From NCBI GenBank assembly GCA_964006375.1, contig OZ023266.1, forward strand, positions 17,578,090 through 17,642,089: 64,000 bases of DNA, given 5' to 3'. A program made the position numbers and the translations under genes. This document shows, piece after piece, positions 1 to 13,188 of the stretch. This DNA is from Tillus elongatus. Lineage: Eukaryota > Arthropoda > Insecta > Coleoptera > Cleridae. Under the pieces are notes generated by a model. The model did no database searches. It was not told where the DNA came from and worked only from the letters and a program-made list of their open reading frames with translations. Position 1 is the first letter of the stretch. Every line of letters starts with the position of its first letter.

Positions 1-658
1 AGCTAGTGTGTTGACGGGGACATACGGTTGAATGGTTTTCCGTACATCGACTGGATCGAGCATTGAAACTCAGTGAAGTGGATCAAGCTGTATTCTGGTC
101 GAGTCAGGTGGTCAACGAGAGATTGTCTGTATGTCCTCTCATATGTGAACACCTCGAACTATAAGGGAATTTCGTATCCATAACCCTGTGATGAGGGGAA
201 GTAACGAAATCTAACACTGCTCATCCTTTTATTAATAACGTCACAAAGATATCAGATGTTTATGCTTCTAAACTTCACCACATACCATCCTCACTTACAG
301 GGATCTTTATAAAAATAATTACACTAACGTTTCAATGTTTTAATTTTTTCTTAAAGATTATTCATGCTAATGCCAAGGATGGTGCTCTACATCGCCATGG
401 TAAAAAAATTCAGTGTTACAACAGAAGATATGGTTATAAATAGTTTTGGTAAAGGTTTACTTTCGGGGAGCGTGTTCAATTTTCGTGAAATTTTGTATAC
501 AGACGTATTTTAGAGTGTAGATGACGAAAATCACAATAAAAACGAGGGCAGAAGCCAACTTTTGTAGTTATGTGGATTTCTTTTTAGGAATAACGTAAGT
601 TGTACTTACTTTTACGACATGTTTTTGTAATATTTTACACATTTTGGGGGTCGTTCGT
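1..658. other. AT-rich DNA, nothing recognised
   Basis: No open frame with a recognisable product, no clear repeat shared with the rest of the window and no RNA gene was seen here. It may be unique intergenic DNA or very old repeat sequence. Confidence 0.4.
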
Positions 659-952
659 TTTATGTCAAGCTAAAGAACGGTGTATTCTACTATTCTAATT
701 CATTTTCACATAGTTAGTGCACCCCATTAACTGTTTATGTGTCTCTGAAAATTACCCTTCTTTTCATCGTATACCCGATCCTAAGTTCAAATTGAAATTT
801 GACTCTAAGTTGAATTTATATTTTATCTGTCAAATGTCAATTTCAACTTATTCTCGGTTACACGATGAAAAGAAGGGTAATTTTCAGAGACACATGAACA
901 GTTTTATGTCAAGCTAAAGAAAGGTGTATTTCATGATTATAATTCATTTTCA
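659..952. repeat. Foldback sequence between two 50-bp direct repeats
   Basis: Arms at 729-770 and 862-903 are inverted copies of each other (42 bp, one mismatch), and the inverted similarity continues inward towards the centre. The foldback is bracketed by two near-identical direct copies of about 50 bp (about 659-709 and 902-951, starting TTTATGTCAAGC). The pattern suggests a small hairpin-type insertion with a long flanking duplication, or a local duplication with inversion. No coding potential is apparent. Confidence 0.6.
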
Positions 953-1704
953 GTAGACAAACTCCAGATATTGGCTGTAATTTTTATTAAAATGTCCGCC
1001 TGTTCTAAGACGTCGGTTATATTTAAGTGATGAAACCTTATATATAAAGGTAAATGAAGGATGTGATGTTTAAATAACATCAAGGATATTCACATTGTGA
1101 CTTTGTGTATAATGAACTGGAAAGACGAAGACGTTTCTTAAACCCTGAAAAGTTATTCAACCCTCCTAGAATGTTGATCTTTTGGTTTAAAAAACCATTT
1201 AAAATAAAGTAGTATAAGTATTTATTTATCTATTTATTTATTCATTTCCTGAAATAAATTGTACAGGGTGAGCTAAACTTGATGTTTCGGCTCTATTGTA
1301 AGAAAAGGAAAAGCAATAGAAAAAATCTGAAAAGAGGTTGTTAAATGGCATTAAGTAAGGTCTATTTTAAGCCAAATTTGCATATTTTTAGATATTTGGA
1401 AACTGAAGTAATGACGCCATCGATTTTTTTTCCCCAGAAACATACCTATATTTTGGCATATCCAAAAAGAACAATTTTTTCTGAACAAATTATGTAAAGA
1501 AAAAATTGCTATCTTTTTCCCTTAGAAAGTTAAAATCAAATTTGTAGAAAAAATATAACAAAAAATTCGCGCAACCATCACGGTTCAAACAAGAAGCCTT
1601 TGGAAACAAATAGCAAAGTTTTATCTGTCGTAGCAAAGTTTTATCTGTCAATAGTTAAACTAATGGTTTACAAATATTGTTTTATTGTCATTTCACTTTG
1701 AAAA

Positions 1705-3624
<1,920 letters not shown>

Positions 3625-3711
3625 TTGCCTACATACTTTGTTTATTGCTGTGGTTAAAGTAGTAACATATAATGTGCCTTATAATGTTAAGTTATTAAAT
3701 AACTTTTTAAC

Positions 3712-4530
3712 GGAAAGACTCATGGAGGGTTCTGTCTCCGTGGATCTCCAAAAAATATTAGACTGGGGAAGTAGAAATCTTGTACAATTTAACCTCACCA
3801 AATCTCAGTCTTGCTTTCTTTCTCATAAGAGATACATCAGCCCTAGACCCATCACAATGAACAACCAAGTTATTCAAAGTAATGAGTCCTTTTCTCTTGT
3901 TGGCATTTCTGTGGATCGAAATCTTAATTGGCACCAACATGTCACATCAATTGCAGAAGCGGCTGCTAAGAAATTAGGTTTCCTCTTCCGGGCTCGCAAA
4001 TACTTTTCACCAGCTAATCTCTATACCTTATATACTTCAAAAATAAGGCCAAACCTCGAATACTGCTCCCACATCTGGGGTGCAGCTGCCGCTTCTACAC
4101 TCGCTATCCTGGACTCCATTCAAAAGAGAGCTATACGTCTCATCGGTGACCCTACCCTCACCCAAAGACTGTCATCCCTTGCCCACCGACATGCCGTTGG
4201 TGACTTCTCTCTCTTTTATAGATATCTGCACGGGCACTGCTCAGAGGAGCTCTCCTCCATAGTTCTCTCACCTGCTGCCCCCAACAGATCTACCAGGGGA
4301 ACAGAGCGAATGCACCCTTTTACTGTCCAGGTCACCACACATAGAACATCTTGTTATGCCCGCTCTTTTGTCCCGAAGACTTCCAAGTTGTGGAATTCTT
4401 TGCCGGCACATGTTTTTCCTTCTGCTCCGAACCTCCTGAACCCAAGTCCAGAATTAACAAGTTGCCTCCTTCCTCCTTGTCAACACCCACGGTACGATAG
4501 TATTTAGGCTGTAAGCCCTCGTGGTGTGTT
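3712..4530 (+). pseudogene. LINE reverse transcriptase, C-terminal part
   Basis: The frame 3725-4507 encodes the thumb and C-terminal region of a non-LTR retrotransposon reverse transcriptase. Visible family features are ILDWGSRNLVQFNLTKSQ, VGISVDRNLNWHQH, KKLGFLFRARKYF, YTSKIRPNLEYCSHIWG and KLWNSLPAHVFP. The palm with its catalytic YxDD is absent, so the copy is 5'-truncated. It is placed in the 3' part of transposon 1. Upstream residues in the same frame (3596-3711) belong to the transposon. The tail after the stop (4506) runs into (TA)n at 4542. It looks like the CR1/L2/jockey group, but the clade is not certain. Confidence 0.8.
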
Positions 4531-4536
4531 GTTGAA

Positions 4537-4606
<70 letters not shown>

Positions 4607-4710
4607 ATATAAAAATTGAAACTGACCCTGGATATGGGTTGTAGGGGGCCTAGTTCGCGCTCATTTGAAGAAATTTGTTCAAAATTCAAAAGTCAGGATC
4701 TCCTCAATAA
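4515..4710 (-). repeat. (TA)n tract with one end of the (TA)n element
   Basis: A (TA)n run at 4542-4602 is followed by the conserved flank (inverted) that reads AAACTGACCCTGGATATGGG and ends near CTCCTCAATAAA. It is a 5'-end fragment of the same family as 2196-3045, on the opposite strand, lying against the LINE tail. Confidence 0.65.
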
Positions 4711-4845
4711 ATTAAAAAAAAGATAGCCATTTTTTTCTTTACATAATTTGTCCAGACAAAACAGTTATTTTTAGATATGCCAAAATATAGGTATGTTTCT
4801 GGAAAAAAATCGATGACGTCATTACTTCAGTTTCCAAATATTCAA

Positions 4846-4945
4846 AAAGTCTGGACGCAGCAAGTGTGTTATGGTAGTGAATTTTCATAGAAATGATCAA
4901 GCACCAAATATTTGTTTATAACTTTTTTTCTTTTAACATAGACTC
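4846..4945 (-). repeat. (TA)n-family terminal fragment
   Basis: Carries the inverted terminal signature GGACGCAGCAAGTGTGTTAT at 4851-4870 followed by GGTAGTGAATTTTCATAG. It truncates the right inverted repeat of transposon 1. Confidence 0.65.
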
Positions 4946-4947
4946 CT

Positions 4948-5332
4948 ATGTTGCACCACATCTGTATAATAAAATACCTTTTGAACATACGTTATGTTCT
5001 CTGCCAGGGTTTCGGAGACATATCACAGATTTTCATAAAAATAGTCAGTTTGCGTAGTGTAGTTATAGTAAATCATATTCATATTAAGAATTCATTTCTT
5101 TTGGCTAAATTTAAGGCGCACAATTGTTAATGTTTTGTTGTTACATTGTTTTCTTGTTGTTTTGGGTACTAAGGCATTTATAATTTATGATTTATAATTT
5201 ATACTTTATAATTTATAATTTATAGTTTGTAATTTACAAATTGTTCATTTTGTAATTCCCAAACTTTAAGTTATCTTTTAAGGATTAAGTGAAAGAAAAT
5301 TGTGAAATTAACTGCGCCCTAATAAATACCTC

Positions 5333-5381
<49 letters not shown>

Positions 5382-5385
5382 ATAC
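4948..5385 (+). mobile_element. LINE 3' end with (ATT)n tail
   Basis: A short stretch near 4968-5060 reads LYNKIPFEHTLCSLPGFRRH, resembling the very C-terminus of a LINE ORF2. A non-coding AT-rich region ends in about 16 ATT/TTA repeats (5333-5381), as CR1/L2-like LINEs often do. Most of the element is missing. Confidence 0.5.
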
Positions 5386-5455
5386 AAATGTTGGTATATA
5401 GTTTTCTTTTAATATCGTAAACTTACGTACCAAATTTGGTTACCATAGCTTTTAT
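5386..5455 (-). repeat. (TA)n-family internal fragment
   Basis: The stretch around CGTACCAAATTTGGTTACCA matches the internal part of the (TA)n elements (compare 14975-15015) on the minus strand. No ends are present. Confidence 0.5.
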
Positions 5456-5570
5456 AGAAAGGCAGGGGTTCAGCAGAATTTCCAGGATAGTGAGGTGAAA
5501 TTGCTCCCTGGCGTCGGTGATTGGTCAAAGTCGTGAAAAAAGACCGACGTTAAAGAAAAAAAAAACTCAG
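5455..5570 (+). mobile_element. SINE, 5'-truncated
   Basis: The 3' half of the SINE family seen complete at 47376-47731: GGATAGTGAGGTGAAATTGC, then TCGGTGATTGG and a GACGTTAAAGAAA end followed by poly(A). The pol III promoter head is missing. Confidence 0.7.
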
Positions 5571-6090
5571 AAACATTAATAACGTAAGATCAATAACTCC
5601 GATAAATAAATGTAAATGTAACCTTAAAACTTGGTTACAAAACAAGGTTCATAGATTATATTCTGAAACCTTTGGTCAGAAAATCGTTTTTTCATCAAAT
5701 GTCAAATTTTATTTCAATGATCATGAAGCCTTACGAACAGTAATTCCCACAATAAATTTTTTAGCATGGATTTGACAGAATTAACTAAAAAGTTACATAA
5801 ACTTTGAAGCAATAATTGAGCGTTACAAACGGGCTTTATACAGCACTGGTTAATTATTGATTGCTGTTCTACAATGTTGTCTTTTGCGGGACATTCTGTG
5901 TGTGTCGATACAGTTCTCATTTCGCAAAAAAAATTTGTTCTAAATCTTCTCGAGAGGCTTGCCAACCTCTGCTTACCAAGGACTATATAATGACCATTTA
6001 TACAGTATACACATATAAATGTATTTTACATGTTGGGAGAAATATATGGTGTTTTTGAAAAAAAATGCAACAGATTATAATTGCAACACT
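5571..6090. other. AT-rich DNA, nothing recognised
   Basis: Small open frames occur on both strands but none shows a recognisable family, codon bias or conserved repeat. Confidence 0.35.
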
Positions 6091-6265
6091 GGTGGTAATG
6101 AAAACTTGCGTTTCATAGTTTATAAAACCAAAAGATATTAAATGCTATCAGCCTATCTAAGAGCGGCGTTCTGTAGCAAGCTACCTTATAAATTGAAACT
6201 AATTCAGAATTACAATTTATGTAAGCGAAGTCTGAAAGAAATGCTCCTAATAAGGTGCCAATATA

Positions 6266-8388
6266 CAGTATGTCCCAAACTGGATGGGAATGTATTGCTA
6301 TCTCCGCTATTATTAGAGATAGGGAGACGGTTAAATTAGCAGTTTTTTGTAGAATTTCATGCTCGTTCCAAATGCGACTTGTATTTTGCCCTGCCTCATT
6401 TCGTTTTAGAGTCATTTTGAAAAAAACCATAATTTGTCGATTTTTTTTCTTCAATATCTAAGTAGGCGTTGATTTGACATGTCTAAGACTTGCACATTAT
6501 CAGGACACTTTTTACAGAGTAATCTTTTTGTGCTAACCAAACACCAAAATATTTCGCAGGATAGTGACCAATCTATTGAACGACGGTAGCTTCCACGCAA
6601 AGAAACTACCAATGCCTAGAAATGAAGAAAGAAATAATGCTGTCTTACAGGTTTCAAACGCAAACCCTCCGCAATCTGTTCGGTGTAATGGTAAACAAAT
6701 TGACGTTCCAAAAAATACGGTACACCGTGTATTAAAACAAAGTCATTACCATCCATACAAATCTACAATCGTACAAGGCTTAAATGTTGACGATTACACT
6801 AAGCGACTTCAATTCTGCAGATGGTATCAAGGACAATGTCAGCAAGATGAAAATTTTCATTTGAAAATAATATGGACTGATGAATCCAGATTTACAAATT
6901 GTGGTGTGTATAATCGCCATAATAGGCATTATTGGGCAAATGAAAATCCCCATCTAAAGGAAAAAAGACGATTGCAAGACAGATTTGGTATTAATGTTTG
7001 GTGCGGCTTATTGGGTAAAAAACTGTTATTTTTTTTTGTAGATTAGACAGTTAAGTTTTAAAAAATTCAGGTAACTTCATTGTTTGTCCGTTCTTTTTTG
7101 AAAATAATTTAACTGGTGAAAGGTATCTTAATCTATTGAGAAATGATATCTTACCAACAATTAGAAGAGTTCATGATAATTTAGACGAGATTTGGTACCA
7201 ACGAGACGGTTGTCCAGTTCACAATGCTAGGATCGTCAAATAAGTTTTGTACCAAAATTTTAATAATCGTTTCATTTGTAACAATGGACCGGTTCATTGG
7301 TGTGCTCGAAGTCCTGATATAACACCCATGGAATTTTATTTTTGGGGTACTCTGAACAATGATGTGTATAAATTCGATCCACCACAAGATATCAATGAAT
7401 TACGAAACAGAATAACAGAAGCTATAAATCATATTAACCAAAAAACCCTCACCAGAGTTTGCAGGCATGTTTCAAAAAGGTGTATAACGTGCATTGAACA
7501 AAACGGTGGTCATATTGAACAATTTTCTATTTAGTGTATGTTTAGGTTTCTATTTTATTATTGTGTGGAAAAAAATATGTCAATATTTATTATGTTATAT
7601 TGTTTGTTAAAAGCCAGACTGTATATTGACAGTAAATAAATTATTATTATTATTATTATATTATTATTTGTTGAGTTCCGTTTCTACTCGTGTTGTTTTG
7701 TGGAGTTTAAGTTTCTATTTGTTATTGCCGGGTTTCGTTATTAAACTGTTTCACATAATATTACCTAGCATTATTACCTAACTAAGTATTGTAAATTAAA
7801 TCACAATATTTTTTATCGTGAATCATTACGGAAAATTATGTTAAAAGTAGAATTATATTGTTAGACTCCATGGCCTACTGCTTTTTGAACACCTTTATTT
7901 GTCATTTGTTTTCTGGTATTGGATTTCATAGCCCACTATCCTCAAAACGGTTTTTCTCAAAATTGTCAGTGTAATTACAAGATTTCTCAAGCACGTTGTA
8001 TATCATTGGAAAGCTCTTTTCACAGGATATCACATGAGCAAAAAATAAAATATGGTTGCCATAACAAAAACAAACGTTGATACATGTAGTTCAAAAACGA
8101 ATGACAATCCAAAGTTGAGATCAGTACAAAAAGATTACTCTGTAAAAAGTGTCCTGATAATGTGCAAGTCTTAGACATGTCAGATCAACGCCTAATTAGA
8201 TATTGAAGATAAAAGAAATCGACACATTTTTTTTAAACATAACTCGAAAACGAAAAGAGGCAGGGCAAAAGACAAGTCATATCTGGAACTAGCGTGACAT
8301 TTTACAAAACATTGCTAATTTAACCGTCTCCCTATCTCTAATAATAACGGAGATAGCAATACATTCCCATCCAGTTTGGGACAGCCTG
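6266..8388 (+). mobile_element. IS630-Tc1-mariner element 2 with TA target duplication
   Basis: A 2123-bp element with inverted repeats of about 260 bp: left 6266-6530 (CAGTATGTCCCAAACTGGAT) and right 8128-8388 (inverted, ending CTGGGTTTGACA-like at the outer edge as CCAGTTTGGGACAGCCTG). TA lies on both sides (6264-6265 and 8389-8390). It encodes a decayed transposase at 6564-7534. A small ATT microsatellite sits near 7637-7670. Confidence 0.85.
6564..7534 (+). pseudogene. Transposase of element 2, with a possible 56-bp intron
   Basis: A Tc1-mariner superfamily transposase. Visible are VPKNTVHRVLKQSHYHPYK (end of the DNA-binding half), the first Asp in IWTDESRFTNCGVYNRHN, then INVWCGLLG. The frame would stop at 7046. 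However, 7015-7070 starts GTAAAA and ends TTCAG, and removing it restores the frame (GLLG joined to NFIVCPFFFENN), so it is probably a small spliceosomal intron. The second Asp is in WYQRDGCPVHNARIVK. A TAA stop follows at about 7239. The third Asp is in ARSPDITPMEFYFWG, and the end is NGGHIEQFSI. The helix-turn-helix start is missing or degraded. Non-functional because of the internal stop. Confidence 0.8.
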
Positions 8389-8630
8389 TATAGTGTTTGG
8401 ATGTTTTTTGGTGAAACCACGTAACGTGATTTTTGTTTTGTTATATTGTTTGTTGTATAGAAGTACGTTTATATACATTTTTAGGTTGATTGTGCTTTAT
8501 TTTTGATGTTTCAAACTTAGTTCCATTTAAATCTTTCTAAACTAGTGTGGTATATATAGCTGACTTGCTTTTTGTACGCAATGTATCTCAGTGGCCTATA
8601 ATATTATCATTATTGTTATTATTATTTTGT

Positions 8631-9629
8631 ACACAGTCTTGAAACATAGATATCTCTTCTGGAACACCCGTTATGGGAGATATGCTTTAGATGTCACCAT
8701 CCTACAATGTAAGATGTGAATCAATCTAGGATAGCGGTAAGTTATTGAGGTGATTGTCGATTGTTGATGTAATAATAGATGACACCCCTAATTTGAGGGG
8801 TGCGGGAATGAGGGGGCGTACACACTTGACGAAGATGGGGTGATCACCGGTCACTCATTCCCTCAACCACTCATTCTACTGTTTTAAGCAGTTTACATAC
8901 ATCATCGATATACGTTCTCTTCGATCGGCATACCTACATGGACACCGGCGGGTAGTGTTATTAATGAAGTTATTAAATTACTCAGAAACAATAGCGTTAA
9001 ATCAGAGGTAAAATGTGACGTTGATTAAATTTTGTAAAAACGCAAAATAGTTACCAAAAAGTATTGTAGCGGCTAAAATACTTACTCAAAAAGAAGGTGA
9101 AATCTGACGTAGAAAAGTGAAGTAGCTGTCTAAGAAAGTAAAAACAAATTACTGCAAATTATATCCACTGTTAGAATGTGATAATATCTCAAAGCTTAAA
9201 GAGTATTTTTATTGAAAAAAAGTGAAGAACAGGTTGAAATGAATGGTTGTGCTTTGTGGTGTCTGAAAATTTGTGATATGCTAATTCAGGTAAGTTAATT
9301 TTTTGTATTATTTCTCAAATAAGGACTTTGGCATTATGTAACAGCCGCCTATATAAATCACTCAGCTGAAATTGCAAAATATTTAATAGAAAGACAACAA
9401 AGCTACATACCAAATAACCCCAAAATAACACTAGTTTTTGTAATGACATAAGTCACTATAACCAGCACTTAGAAGAAACACCCAGATAACAATAATTTAC
9501 CCCGCTTTACCTAGATTAGCCTAGCAGAAAAAGCTTTCCATTTATTTAGGATTTATGGTTTCTAACAAATATCTGATATGCACAAGATTTCTAAAAGTTA
9601 AAAATTTTAAGTTTTGTAATTTTTACTAC
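8631..9629. other. Probable unique intergenic DNA
   Basis: No repeat ends or protein family were recognised. A short inverted pair (ATGACACCCC...GGGGTGCGGG) lies near 8778-8812. Nothing else stands out. Confidence 0.35.
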
Positions 9630-9765
9630 ATACAGACTTGGAGACTACTTCTCTGGCTTCACTGTTAGTTTTCGTTGGTGAAGGACGTAGCCAACGCGTA
9701 AGCTAACTGGAACAAGTGGCCATTACGAATTCTGGATGTTCTAGGATGTTCTTCAACGTTTTTGT

Positions 9766-9796
9766 GACTAGTTTCGCTGTTTCACAGCATTCTCAG
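9766..9796 (-). ncRNA. Degenerate hammerhead-like motif (left arm)
   Basis: On the minus strand: CUGAGAA, then U, stem II GCUGU-GAA-ACAGC (5 bp), GAAAC, UA, GUC. The arrangement matches a type I hammerhead with minimal stem III. The core has A instead of G at position 8 (CUGANGA expected), so cleavage is unlikely. Confidence 0.5.
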
Positions 9797-10139
9797 ACAG
9801 ATTAAAATTGAATTAGTACGAAATCATGACAACTACAAATAAAGATATGTTGCTATGTTATGATATGATGTTTTGATCAAAAAATTTATCAAATTGAAAA
9901 TAAAAATGAAACACAGATGACAGATGAGGATTTCAAAATGTCTACGTGATGTATGTCAATATTTAACATAAAAATAGAACTAGCCTATAATAACTATGAT
10001 AACAGTTACAACAATAAAATAACTAAACAATAACAGTTTAAAAGCAGTCTCTATACAACGAAAATATCGGCATACATCAACTCATTATCTTATTACAACT
10101 TTTTTGAAAGAATAGTAAAATTTATTTTCTTTGACTTAT

Positions 10140-11493
10140 CTAATTAGAAAAAAGAATATCCAAGAAAGGGTAATTCATTAAATCAGTTTGCTCGTTTAAA
10201 ACAAGGTAGCTATTGTCGTGTGTGTGCTTTTTGACTTCTAAAGCTTCAAAAAAGTCTAGTTTACGCTTGTCATTATAAAAATGTAGTGGTTGTATGCGGT
10301 TATTTACTGTAGGTCTATGTTCGGTATCCATATTTTGTTTTGCAAATGTAGATTTGTCAGCGTGGTTATTTCTAAATGCAGAAATATATTCTTTGTATCG
10401 GGTGTTAAAATTTCTAGAAGTTTGATCTATGTAGATTGCGTTACAATGTGTACAAGCTAATTTATAAACTCCAGCTTTTGAGGAAACAAGATTTTTCTTT
10501 AGAGTTAAATAGTAAATCACGCGTCGTGTTGTAAGATTTAAAAGCTACCTTTATATTTGTACAGGTATTTAAATTTTTTGAAATGTTTTCTGAAATGGTT
10601 CCAAAATAAGTTATCGAAACGTATCTGTTGTCTTCTTTGTCTCTAATATTTGGATAAATTAAATTAATCACTAATTTGTATTCTTTTCTCTCGATCATTT
10701 TATCTATTATTTTAACAGAGTAGTCATTATTAAATGCTGTTTGCTTAATTACTGAAATTTCTTAAAATTGTTTTGTGACATAGGTATTGAAAATGCACGG
10801 TGTATCATAGAATGGTAGGCTGACTGATAGCTTTTGTGAAAAAGGGTGACACGAATCGTATGGTATGGTTGTGTCAGTGTAAGTTGGTTTCCTATATATT
10901 GAAAAGTCAAATGAGTTATTTTCTAACTTTCTAATTGTTAAGTCTAAAAAATTTATACAACTGTTAGCTTCTTCTTCTAAAGTAAACTTAATATTTGTGT
11001 GAAAGTTATTAATAAAATTCAAAAATTCATTTAATTCTGTATGACTACCTTGAAAACATGATAAAATATCATCTACGTATCTGTACCAAAAGACAATATT
11101 ATGCGAAAGTTCTGATGTTAAAATTTGGTTTTCTAAGTTTTCCATAAATATGTTGGCTAATAACGGTGACAATGGACTACCCATAGGTAGACCTTCATTT
11201 TGCATATAAGTTTTATTATTAAATTTAAAATAGTTTTGTTTTATACATTCGTTAAAAAGATTAATTATTTCTTGACTTTTTATGACGTTTACGTTCTTTT
11301 CTATTAAAACGTGTTCTAATAGAGGTAAACATTCCCTAGGGGGTATCTTAGAATACATGCTACAAACATCAAATGAGACTAATTTACTATTTGTGGGAAT
11401 AATTAAGTTATTTAATTTTTGTGTAAGTAAAATTCTTAACTGAATATTTTGGAAAATAATTGTTTCTGCATTTAGAAATAACCATGCTGACAA
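10140..11493 (-). pseudogene. Penelope-like reverse transcriptase and GIY-YIG endonuclease
   Basis: The upstream frame (10762-11493) shows the reverse transcriptase motifs LVSFDVCSMYSKIP, NEGLPMGSPLSPLLANIFM, WYRYVDDILSCF (YVDD active site), INFLDLTIRKL and IYRKPTYTD. The downstream frames (10462-10698 and 10140-10520) continue into the GIY-YIG nuclease: GVYKLACTHCNAIYIDQTSR, then FNTRYKEYISAF. The Gly of YIG is Asp and the usual RxxEH is RxxEY, so the nuclease is damaged. At least two frameshifts separate the pieces, and the N-terminal part of the reverse transcriptase is missing. The order RT then GIY-YIG identifies Penelope-like elements rather than LINEs. Confidence 0.85.
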
Positions 11494-12050
11494 ATCTACA
11501 TTTGCAAAACATATTATTGATACTTAACATAAACCTACAGTAAATAACCGCATACGACCACTACATTTTTATAATGACAAGCGTAAACTAGACTTTTTTT
11601 AAGCTTTGGAAGTCAAAAAGTACACACACGACAATAGCTACCTTGTTTTAAACAAGCAAACTGATTTAATGAATTCCCCTTTCTTGGATATTCTTCTTTC
11701 TAATTGAATAAGTCAAAGAAAATAATTTTAACTATTCTTTTAAAAAAGTTGTAATAAGATAATGAGTTGATGTATGTCGATATTTTCGTTGTATAGAGAC
11801 TGCTTTTATACTGTTATTGTTTAGTTATTTTATTGTTGTAACTGTTATCATAGTTATTATAGGCTAGTTCTATTTTTATGTTAAATATTTACATACATCA
11901 CGTAGACATTTTGAAATCCTCATCTGTCATCTGTGTTTCGTTTTTATTTTCAATTTGATAAATTTTTTGATCAAAACATCATATCATAACATAGCAACAG
12001 ATCTTTATTTGTAGTTGTCATGATTTCGTACTAATTCAATTTTAATCTGT

Positions 12051-12083
12051 CTGAGAATGCTGTCAAGCAGCGAAACTATAGTC
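12051..12083 (+). ncRNA. Degenerate hammerhead-like motif (right arm)
   Basis: The inverted partner of 9766-9796: CUGAGAA, U, stem II GCUG/CAGC with loop UCAAG, GAAAC, UAUA, GUC. The same A at position 8 argues against activity. Confidence 0.5.
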
Positions 12084-12225
12084 ACAGAAACGTTGAAGAA
12101 CATCCTAGAACAACCAGAATTCGTAAGGGCCACTTGCTCCAGTTAGCTTACGCGCTGGCTACGTCCTTCACCTACAAAAACGAAAACCAACAGTGACGCC
12201 AGAGAAGTAGTCTCCAAGTCTGTAT

Positions 12226-12707
12226 GTAGTATGAACAAGTTTCACCAAGTAAAGGAAACAACAATGAATGAATAGAAGATTTTTAACAAGATTTTGTAAA
12301 ACACTCGCAAATATTGAAAAATTTTCCTGAAAATCAAACGCTTTATTGCTTTGTTTCTAAATAGTATGAAATAATGCTCCTAATTCAGTTCATGATTGTT
12401 GTTATATCTATAGGGTTTCCAATCAGAGTTACCGGATTTAATCATTGAATAACACAAACTTTAACTTCCAAAATTGGAATATCTTTATTTCAATGTTAAT
12501 TATCACAATTTACATCTTCTTCCAATTTTTTACAACCAGTATAACTAAATATGCATAATAAACGCAACGCTACCTCGTAAAAGTTCTATTATCTATGAAA
12601 TGAGGGAAGAGTGTGCGGAGTATAAATAAAAGTCTAAAGCAAACCGAACAACCAGAAATAAAGAGACAAAAAAGTATGATAACAGCTCATCTATCAATAA
12701 AGAAAAA
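12226..12707. other. AT-rich DNA, nothing recognised
   Basis: No repeat signature or coding frame was recognised in this stretch. Confidence 0.3.
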
Positions 12708-12812
12708 AGCCTGGACGCAGCAAGTGCGTTATGGTAGTGAATTTTCATAGAAATGATCTGGCACAAAATATTTTATTATAACTTTTTTTCTTGTAACATA
12801 GAAATCTAAATT
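12708..12812 (-). repeat. (TA)n-family terminal fragment
   Basis: The inverted end signature GGACGCAGCAAGTGCGTTAT (12713-12732) and about 80 bp of adjoining element abut the truncated left end of a family-3 transposon. Confidence 0.7.
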
Positions 12813-13016
12813 TTGGGACATGTTTGGACATAAAACTCAACTTTGCCACAATCAACCACTCAAGGGTGGTGATAACAACCGTTATATTTTAAATAAGGAG
12901 CATGGATCGAATGTTACATCATTTGAAAGCTCTTTCTTTCCTGAATTCAGGACACTAATTTTTTTGGAAGTTTTATCAACTCGTTTAAAAATTATTCACA
13001 ATTGAAGATGCAAAAA

Positions 13017-13122
13017 CGCATTTCACTCATTCCGATAAGAAATGTGCTGATAGTCAATGTTTTGTTGGTTTGTAAACAAAAAATTGACTATCAGAACATT
13101 TCTTATCGGAATGAGAGAAATG
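13017..13122. repeat. Subterminal hairpin of family-3 element
   Basis: About 47-bp arms pair (GCATTTCACTCATTCCGATA with its inverted partner ending in AGAGAAATGC), spaced by a short loop around TTGGTTTG. The same hairpin is present in all four copies (near 40138-40250, 60880-61000, 62388-62495), directly upstream of the transposase start. Confidence 0.75.
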
Positions 13123-13188
13123 CGGTTTATTATTTCAGTTTATCGGTCGGTTTGATACTTGATAGTACCACCGAAAATTAATTTCACA

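Larger units (their letters stand above)
6091..8630 (+). mobile_element. LINE 3' end split by transposon 2
   Basis: At 6100-6262 the frame reads MLSAYLRAAFCSKLPYKLK and LCKRSLKEMLL, which looks like the C-terminus of a LINE ORF2. The frame is interrupted at a TA by transposon 2 (6266-8388) and resumes after it (SVWMFFGETT, stop near 8425). A non-coding stretch then ends in an ATT-rich tail at about 8597-8627. The continuity of frame across the insertion supports the assignment; the clade is unknown. Confidence 0.5.
9630..12225 (-). mobile_element. Penelope-like element 1 with long inverted arms
   Basis: The central part encodes, on the minus strand, a Penelope-type reverse transcriptase and GIY-YIG endonuclease (10140-11493). 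The 3' part of the element (9630-10375) is present again, inverted, at about 11480-12225, so the copy is a foldback with arms of about 740 bp. Arms share sequences such as CTTACGCG near the outer ends and the inner GIY-YIG coding stretch. Hammerhead-like motifs lie in both arms. Such inverted 5' ends are typical of Penelope-like insertions. The 5' half of the coding region is missing. Confidence 0.8.

Noticed and set aside
5333..5381. ATT microsatellite as an independent feature
   Set aside because: It is best explained as the 3' tail of the LINE fragment just upstream.
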